Shown here piece after piece: positions 7,152 to 7,534 of a stretch of 7,534 bases of DNA. Position 1 is the first letter of the stretch, and each line of letters starts with the position of its first letter. A program made the translations under genes and the position numbers. The notes beneath the pieces were generated by a model. The model was not told the origin of the DNA and did no database searches. It was given only the letters and a program-made list of their open reading frames with translations. The stretch comes from Planctomycetota bacterium (lineage in GTDB: Bacteria; Planctomycetota; Planctomycetia; Planctomycetales; Planctomycetaceae): contig JAQBZS010000335.1 of NCBI GenBank assembly GCA_027622115.1, positions 1 through 7,534 on the forward strand, read 5' to 3'.

Positions 7152-7212
7152 CCAACGAATTAAGGAATCAACGAATCTGCTGCGGCTATTCGTTGATTCC
7201 TTAATTCGTTGG
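7152..7212. repeat. Perfect 25-bp inverted repeat with 11-base loop
   Basis: Arms 7152-7176 and 7188-7212 are exact reverse complements, separated by CTGCTGCGGCT. Each arm is itself repetitive: AACGAAT occurs at both ends of the left arm around TAAGGAATC. The arms are clearly more AT-rich than the surrounding DNA. The structure lies 37 bases after the DUF1549/DUF1553 stop, so it could end or protect that transcript, but there is no T-run beyond it. The length and perfection of the stem are more like a palindromic repeat element or the footprint of a mobile element than an ordinary terminator. Confidence 0.85.
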
Positions 7213-7246
7213 AAGTCTTCACGAAAGACAAGCCCGCGCACGAGAA

Positions 7247-7273
7247 AGCCCCCACCGGACAACGGTGAGGGCT
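7247..7273 (-). terminator. Terminator-like hairpin
   Basis: AGCCCCCACCG (7247-7257) and CGGTGAGGGCT (7263-7273) pair over 11 bases with one mismatch around a 5-base loop. Read on the minus strand the stem is followed by TTTCTC, a short U-rich tail, so it would best terminate leftward transcription entering from beyond the right edge. On the plus strand it has no T-run but could back up termination of the DUF1549/DUF1553 gene. Its right arm also resembles part of the tandem repeat that follows. Confidence 0.45.
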
Positions 7274-7308
7274 CGGTCGGGAGACCACCTGATGCTGTTT
7301 CTTGGCCT

Positions 7309-7534
7309 GTCGTGCCGAGTTCAACAAGCGGGTCGGACTTGCGTTCTCGGGTCGTCAGGCTTGTGACCGAGCCACGAGGGTCAGGCATGGCTCGGTCGGT
7401 CGGGGTCACATTGCAAGAGAGAAGTCGTGTCGAGGTCAGCAAGTGGGTCAGACTTGCGTTCTCGGGTCGTCAGGCTTGTGACCGAGCCACGAGGGTCAGG
7501 CATGGCTCGGTCCGGCGGGGTCACATTGCAAGAG
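7309..7534. repeat. Tandem direct repeat, 115-bp period, with conserved nested stem
   Basis: Copy A covers 7309-7423 and copy B 7424-7534, the latter cut by the window edge. Over the 111 comparable bases I count 7 differences (about 94 percent identity) and no gap. A block of 62 bases (7336-7397 and 7451-7512) is identical. Inside it GACCGAGCCA and TGGCTCGGTC (7365-7374 and 7388-7397 in copy A) form a perfect 10-bp stem with a 13-base loop, flanked by TGTGACC/GGTCACA (7362-7368 and 7404-7410) and CTTGC/GCAAG (7338-7342 and 7413-7417). A decayed third copy may begin near 7262, where GGCTCGGTCGG recurs with a 4-base deletion. No convincing reading frame crosses it. It may be a structured RNA, a protein binding array or a simple duplicated repeat. 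Confidence 0.85.

Noticed and set aside
7125..7160. A tRNA 3'-end-like motif (GTTCAAGAC followed by GAGCCCCA).
   Set aside because: The T-arm stem does not pair (two of five positions mismatch), and no anticodon or D arm lies upstream. An attachment-site remnant cannot be supported.
7104..7442. A 112-codon minus-strand frame across the repeat-rich region.
   Set aside because: It runs through the perfect inverted repeat and half of the tandem repeat, which explains its sequence without coding; no domain is visible.
7309..7534. CRISPR array or integron attC sites.
   Set aside because: The 115-bp units abut without unique spacers, and the ends lack the GTT/AAC core sites expected of attC. No cas or integrase gene is present.

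Overview
The window looks like chromosomal DNA from a planctomycete, probably a Pirellulaceae-like lineage. This rests on a secreted DUF1549/DUF1553 protein with a CxxCH motif, on a secreted protein joining HEAT-like, LRR-like and PDZ modules (an architecture common in that phylum), on moderate-to-high GC, and on the patchy use of Shine-Dalgarno sequences. The genus cannot be fixed from the sequence alone.

Layout. Positions 31-2463 form a leftward group: an AmpG-like MFS transporter (2463-1240, GTG start), a possible small ORF (1204-896, uncertain) and a short soluble histidine kinase without a sensor domain (846-31). Their order and spacing would allow one transcript. A divergent promoter region (about 2464-2662) separates this group from a rightward GNAT-nitrilase fusion (2663-4222). 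That gene converges on a leftward secreted HEAT/LRR/PDZ protein (5320-4289), with a strong hairpin between them at 4241-4285. A second divergent region (about 5321-5536) leads to the rightward secreted DUF1549/DUF1553 protein (5537-7114). The last 420 bases hold no convincing gene but are rich in structure: a perfect 25-bp inverted repeat (7152-7212), a terminator-like hairpin (7247-7273), and a 115-bp tandem repeat (7309 to the window edge) whose copies share a conserved nested stem.

How the genes may work together. The left group pairs a transporter with a cytoplasmic kinase that must get its signal from a partner, because it has no membrane or PAS-type input domain. The middle gene is a self-contained bifunctional enzyme of unknown substrate. 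The right-hand pair are both exported, share a divergent control region, and may be co-regulated; that is inference. No mobile element, CRISPR array or defence system was found. The most unusual DNA is the repeat-rich stretch after position 7115.
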